Shown here: piece by piece, positions 59,310 through 64,000 of the stretch | How the letters are laid out: each line of letters opens with the position of its first letter | Position numbering within the stretch: position 1 is the first letter of the stretch | From: Acanthochlamys bracteata | Lineage: Eukaryota > Streptophyta > Magnoliopsida > Pandanales > Velloziaceae | Length of the DNA: 64,000 nt | Direction: 5' to 3' | NCBI GenBank assembly: GCA_019914995.1 | Contig: CM034141.1 | Location: forward strand, 868,001 to 932,000 | Notes under the pieces: model-generated | What the model was told of the DNA's origin: nothing | The model's input: only the letters and a program-made list of their open reading frames with translations | The model's database searches: none | Translations under genes and position numbers: made by a program

Positions 59310-62299
59310 GCTGCTGCAAAACCCTTGAAGCCATAGATACACAAAGAAATAGAAGCACAATATATAGGCATTCAAAGTTCCGACACTAGTTGCTGACAAG
59401 AGCACATATGTAGTTGCTGATCAGAAGTGTTACCGTGATGAAAATGTCACTTCCAAGAAGGCCATAGATAAAACCGAAGGTGCCGCATAGGAAGACAAAC
59501 AGCGATAGGTAGAAAGGCATGAACTCAACACTCTTAGTCTTGATTACCAAGCTCTGCACATATATAAACTTATTAGCACCTTTAGACCCGAGCTTCAAAT
59601 AATTAATCAAACTTAAATCATATTTTGAATAGCAGAAAAATTATAATTTTTTATGACTTATTGGAAAAAAGCATATATACCAGTTATTTTATAATGCAAA
59701 ATTAATTTATATTTTAAATTTTTTTCTATGGTACTGTGCGTGTATGCTTTTTTTTTAACCTTAAAAGTTCAAAACTAGTACCAAAAAAATATGACAAATA
59801 TGACCTAAGTACTCGTATAAACCGAAAGAGAAAGGCAGTGGCACAATACCATGATGGAAAGCGGTGAGGCGTACATGCATATCGAGAAGATTGCGGCAGG
59901 TAAACCGCAGAATAACTTTCTCATGTGGCCATGAAGGGCAAACAAAGAAACAACTGCCACGGTCCCAAACACAACTAGCACAAGCATCAACAATCCAAAC
60001 ATCCTAGCCCTCACCTTTTTGCCGGCATAGTAGAGGAAGATTATTACGTAGATGAACTCGATTAGAGCTCCTGTGGCATTCATTATCGACACTAACATAT
60101 TATTGGAGGAAACAAATGGCAGACCGTACCTTCACAAGAGGGAGCATATATGTATATGATTAGAACTAGATTAGGTTCAAAGCAAGCACTAGGTAATGCA
60201 ATTACAAAAATAAATTTATATACTCGATTATGTAAATTTGTATTAAGTGGACATACATCGCAACATGACACGTTTATGCTAATATAGTTTTCAATCACTC
60301 GTCTTACAAAACATGAGCACAAATGTGGTGATTTGGCAGATATAACAAACATGGCGTTTTCTCGCAAAATATAACTAGCCTCAGTATGCAAATATGTGCA
60401 TGATGTAGATTACCTAGCCTCAGTATGCAAATATGTGCATGATGTAGATCAATGTTGAAATTTTGAATTTGCAAAATCTAACGTGTTGTACACTGAGCGG
60501 TTGCGCTGTAGTTAAGTAGTATCTACATTACTGGTACATTTTGAGAAAAAAAATGAAAATGCACCTTATTCATGTCCACTAAAATGTTAATGTACTACTT
60601 ACATATACGACAAAAGTTAAAAAAATCAACTTCACAATTAGTGTTTGGAGTTTAAAAATACTTACGAACCAAAATTTTTTTAAAATATTTTGATCATAGT
60701 TTATGAAATAAATCTTATGTTTTATTTAAAATATAATAATAATAAAATGTTAAATAAAGCTTTTTATTATTTTTAAATTTTTAAATAAATATTTATATTA
60801 TAATATTTATTAGAAAATGTAAAATAAAAAATAATTAAAATGAACCCCAAACGTTCCCTAATTGCAGAAAAGATATTTATCATTTATGAAATCCAAGGAC
60901 CAAGACCATCACATTATATGCTCACATAATGAAACGAATTAATAATGAAAGGGATGCAATCTCAACTGCCACGCCTAGTACCGTGAACAAATCCGTCTTC
61001 AATAAACAGCAATCGTTTTTCCTAAGTTTTCTGTAAAGGGATCAAATTGAAAGAAAGAACTTATTACCAGGCTGAGAGAAGACAGTTCAGTAAGGTCATG
61101 TTGTAGGGCACTCCAGAGAACTCCTCGGTTGATTTTCGAGCAACTATTCGCCGGAATGTAATGCTACAGAAATTTCATCAGTGCATATATAAATCAGTCA
61201 AGCTTTAACTAGCTTTACCATTAAAAATTTTTATGTGATAGTAAACATGCTGTTCTTACCAAGGAACTACTCAATATTATGGGTACAAAATTAATTATCA
61301 CAGAAACATTGAAAAAAGCCTGCAAAAGCTTCAAAAAGCAACTTGCAAAATTATAATCCATAAAGCTTCAATACGAACCAAAATCAACTCAGCATCATAA
61401 TGTTTTAAGTGGGAACTAAATCAACTCTAGGCAATAGATTAAGCTAAACGAGCTACCTCTACTGAATCTAGTGTTCAAAAGTAACTTTTTAGTAAAAAAA
61501 ATTATTTTTAGAATCACTTCCTGATAAGTAAATAAGGTCTATGTGAAAACATGAATGCATTATGCATGTCTAACAAACACTGTTTACTGTACAGCTACTT
61601 CATTTGAATTAATGGAACTGTATACTATATGAAGCAATTTTGTCAATTAAAGCATGCATGAGTCAATGCAGAGTATCTGAACAGTATTAATTAGAGCAGG
61701 TATAGCATGAATTTGTAGAACAATTTCTGAATAAGTAAACATGAACCAGATCCAATTCACCTCAAAATTTAGGGGAAAAAATTCGCCCAACAAAAATATT
61801 TCAACATCAGAAGAAACAAATCGACAAACACAAAGATGTCTGCTAACTACAATCATTCTGTTACCCTTACACAACAAAAACGTGGGGAAAAAATTTTCAT
61901 AATCTGGAGCAGTTCTGGTTAATTTCTAATAACAAGAGAAAATCTGCGTTACTGCTCTGTGCTCCAAGATCTACCTATATATCAACAAAACTAATTGCAT
62001 ATATTACCAACATCAAACAACAACACATCGCACCGACTTCAAATTCGTGCAAACAAACGGAAAACATAGAAGAAATCAATGGAGTCGTGTTTAGTAGCTA
62101 TAAACTTACATTGGAGAGAAGAACAGGAATAGAGCAGCCACGTTCCCTGTCTCATCACAACAACAACAACAACTACTCAAAACCTTCTCCCATCAATCAA
62201 ATTATTCAAGCCAAACTTAAGAAAAAAAGACTCTACGAAAGCAAACACACTACCGAAGATTCCGAACACGAAATGCAACACGTTCATGATCCTTTTCAT
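58998..62299 (-). CDS. SWEET1: SWEET sugar transporter, SWEET1-like
   Basis: Six exons on the minus strand, 62299-62254, 62146-62110, 61163-61068, 60129-59850, 59553-59434 and 59207-58998, splice to 262 residues. The two MtN3/saliva repeats are clear: VLHFVFGIFG with NVAALFLFFSPIITFRRIV, then RKLFCGLPAAIFSICMYASP through VIKTKSVEFMPFYLSLFVFL. Landmarks include KSTEEFSGVPYNMTLLNCLL, SAWYGLP, conserved Pro residues and VPNGCGSILGAAQLIVYARY. Seven membrane segments are expected. The hydrophilic tail is Gln-rich and ends DEQV. Order and wording match SWEET1, a plasma-membrane hexose (glucose) uniporter. Very small first exons (46 and 37 bases) are typical of SWEET genes. Intron 3 carries an AT-rich element and a 39-bp tandem repeat; the last intron carries a TA microsatellite. 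Confidence 0.92.
59256..59306. repeat. (TA)~25 microsatellite in SWEET1 intron
   Basis: An almost perfect run of alternating TA, about 51 bases, lies in the last intron of SWEET1, 50 bases from the acceptor. Its exact length may vary between individuals or assemblies. Confidence 0.95.
60375..60451. repeat. 39-bp tandem duplication in SWEET1 intron 3
   Basis: CTAGCCTCAGTATGCAAATA starts both copies, at 60375 and 60414, and the match continues through ATGTAGAT. The copies are identical over almost the full unit, so the duplication is recent. Confidence 0.95.
60640..60859. mobile_element. MITE-like AT-rich element in SWEET1 intron 3
   Basis: The left end AGTGTTTGGAG and the right end CCCCAAACGTTCCC are imperfect inverted repeats around an A/T core. 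It lies wholly inside the intron between exons 61163-61068 and 60129-59850. Confidence 0.6.
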
Positions 62300-62425
62300 C
62301 GCTGAATCTCTAGTACTTATAATTTTCTATAGAAATCAAACACGGGAACTCTTCTCTCTCTCGCCCAATGTGTATGGTTTTTGCTTTTTGGTTGAAGAGA
62401 AAGAAAACGGAATGGGGAGGGTGGT

Positions 62426-62433
62426 ATTTATAG
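62426..62433 (-). promoter_or_regulatory. TATA box of SWEET1
   Basis: TATAAATA on the minus strand lies about 130 bases upstream of the ATG at 62299, within CTCTCTATAAATACCACCC. Sequence and distance suit a plant core promoter. Confidence 0.65.
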
Positions 62434-62499
62434 AGAGAATCAGGAATGAGCTGGGAATCTGTTTTGGTTGCGGTCTTATTAATTAAGATTGTGATGCAC

Positions 62500-63514
62500 T
62501 TACGATTTTTAAATTAATTGAAAATAAAAAATGTGCGTTTGAATTTATAGATATTATTTTAAAAATACAAACTCAGTAGATCACTGTATCATTTCGAAAT
62601 TAAATGGCTATTTATTTAAAGATAAAATGGGCAACTATTATAATAAAATAATTATCTATTTTGAAATGGATCAAGCCATTCGTCTTGAAACGAAGAGGAT
62701 TATAAAAATTTCCAAATAAAACGAACAAACTTTCCTTGAAGTAAAGATACATTATTAATATTTTTATAATAAAGTGATTAATCATGAAAGCGTCCAGTAA
62801 GATAAACAATGAAATTGACTTTAACACATATTTTGAATCAATTTGATTTATTCTGCTCTAATAACACTTGCAAATTTAAAATTATCTTTAAAATTATTGA
62901 CGACGAGAAAAATAAGTTTAAATTTTGATAATATTTTTTCAAATTTATGCGAAATATGAAACTAAATTTTTTTAACAAAGATAACATATTATATTTTAAA
63001 TATTATTTTATTGTTTTTCTCTTTTTTAAAATCTGGTATTCTTTTTAGCTAATATAAGATCTCTGGTAAAGTGGACGTATAATGTCATTTTCGAATTAAA
63101 ATAATCTGATTTCTTTGAGTCTTTATAAATTTTTAATTGTTTACCTTAAAGTTTTTAGATTGTAGACATATATCTCTACAAAATATATCTCAGGTCTTTC
63201 ATGAATTAAAAAGCTAAGCTTTACATTTTTTGGATTCTAAGAATTACGTAGTGGTACGGATATATATAATTATTGTTCCGATTTTCGCCGACAACAACAG
63301 GTAATGATTATCTCCACTACTGGGATGAGAAGGTTTGTACTTTCTAGAGGGATATAGTTTTGGATGACTCATGACATTATAAAGTGTTGTTTATTAATAG
63401 TTTTGGAATAAATTTTAAAAATAAAAATATTTTTATATTTAAAATAAGTTTTTTTATTAAATAAATAATAAAAAAATTTAGTATATAATTATTTTTAAAA
63501 ATAAAATAGCTAAC
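62500..63514. other. Intergenic DNA upstream of SWEET1
   Basis: A/T-rich with no gene recognised; distal SWEET1 promoter is likely here. Confidence 0.4.
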
Positions 63515-63720
63515 GGGGGCGTTGTTTTCATTCTAATTCTACTGAGAATGCTTAAGAACATTTTATAAAAAGAATTTTTAATATTTTTGTTAAATTTTAA
63601 AAAAATTTGTATATAATTATTTTTAATTATTTATATTTTTCAAAATTTTCAAAAAAATTTTAAAATGTAAATAATTTTTTGAAAAAACATTTTGAAAGTT
63701 AGATAATTACTTCCAAACGC
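63515..63720. mobile_element. MITE-like AT-rich element
   Basis: It starts GGGGGCGTTGTTTTC and ends ATTACTTCCAAACGC, with an A/T-only interior. The ends are imperfect inverted repeats (GGCGTT against GCGTTTGG). Confidence 0.5.
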
Positions 63721-63867
63721 AGTGGTAATCTGTACCGGAAATTTAATTCAGCACCGAGCTGAGAACTGAGAAAAAGCAACATAAAACCTTTCTCCCGCAT
63801 CAGGAGTTTGGCGATTATTATGATTAAGCTACTGAATTAAATTTTATTATAGTATAAATTACTGATG

Positions 63868-64000
63868 CATGTTTGTTAGTTTATCGTAATGGTTGTTGTA
63901 AGGTGGTTTATCTGATTTATAAAACTAACGAGGTGTTTTCTGAAAAAAAAACAAGCCAACGTTGGTGTGAAGCTCGAATGTTCAGGTAGCGCGATCACCG
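63868..64000. repeat. Direct repeat, copy 2 (truncated by window end)
   Basis: It matches 58147-58273 in the same orientation, from ATGCATGTTTG through GGTTGTTGTAAGGTGG to GCGATCACCG at the last base. The repeat probably continues beyond the window. Confidence 0.7.

Noticed and set aside
1..64000. tRNA, rRNA, CRISPR array or organelle DNA insert
   Set aside because: Scanned by eye for T-loop GGTTCRAATCC-type boxes, regular spacer-repeat arrays and organelle genes; none found.

Overview
This is a plant nuclear window, most likely from a eudicot. Its genes carry GT-AG introns, many belong to plant-specific families (PPR, NAC, SWEET, R2R3-MYB, CYP71, SEUSS), and the intergenic DNA is very AT-rich and full of short degenerate mobile-element-like tracts. 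I cannot name the species. No CRISPR array, operon, tRNA, rRNA or organelle insert was recognised.

Layout. 1-1199 (-): a pentatricopeptide-repeat protein running off the left edge. 2200-4215 (-): an intronless half-size ABCG transporter, ABCG5-like. 4216-8867: no confident gene. 8992-9774 (+): a short NAC factor of the XND1/NAC104 type. 9775-18000: mostly gene-free, with AT-rich repeats, a possible tiny secreted peptide ORF at 12480, and a 418-bp long-arm inverted repeat at 16693-17110. 18000-22231 (+): an SKP2A/B-type F-box/LRR gene with a 5'-UTR intron and an E2F-like site in its promoter. 23267-26469 (-): RABC1 (Rab18). 27636-28434 (-): a frameshifted copy of a multi-pass membrane protein, next to its intact paralogue at 29328-30332 (-). 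31816-34948 (+): a membrane-anchored GH28 polygalacturonase-like protein. 35805-36879 (-): a subgroup-21 R2R3-MYB. 40023-43080 (+): the SBDS ribosome-maturation factor with a plant zinc-finger tail. 43978-44760 (-): remnants of an archaeal-type phosphoglycerate mutase gene. 46490-51137 (+): two tandem CYP71-clan P450s, the first frameshifted. 52310-56768 (-): a SEUSS co-regulator whose conserved N-terminus is broken. 58998-62299 (-): a SWEET1-like sugar transporter.

The genes do not form one pathway. The local groupings are the P450 pair and the membrane-protein pair, each one intact copy plus one broken copy, which points to tandem duplication followed by decay. The most interesting signals are: (1) both P450 copies lack the acidic residue of the I-helix oxygen-activation motif; (2) the SEUSS copy carries a one-base frameshift and two stops in its conserved N-terminus; (3) a family of at least 14 AT-rich elements with GGGCGTTTGG-like ends; (4) a long hairpin element; (5) an E2F-type site upstream of a gene whose Arabidopsis relative degrades E2F/DP proteins.

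Exon boundaries were set by reading frame, GT-AG sites and remembered family sequences. No alignment or transcript data were available.
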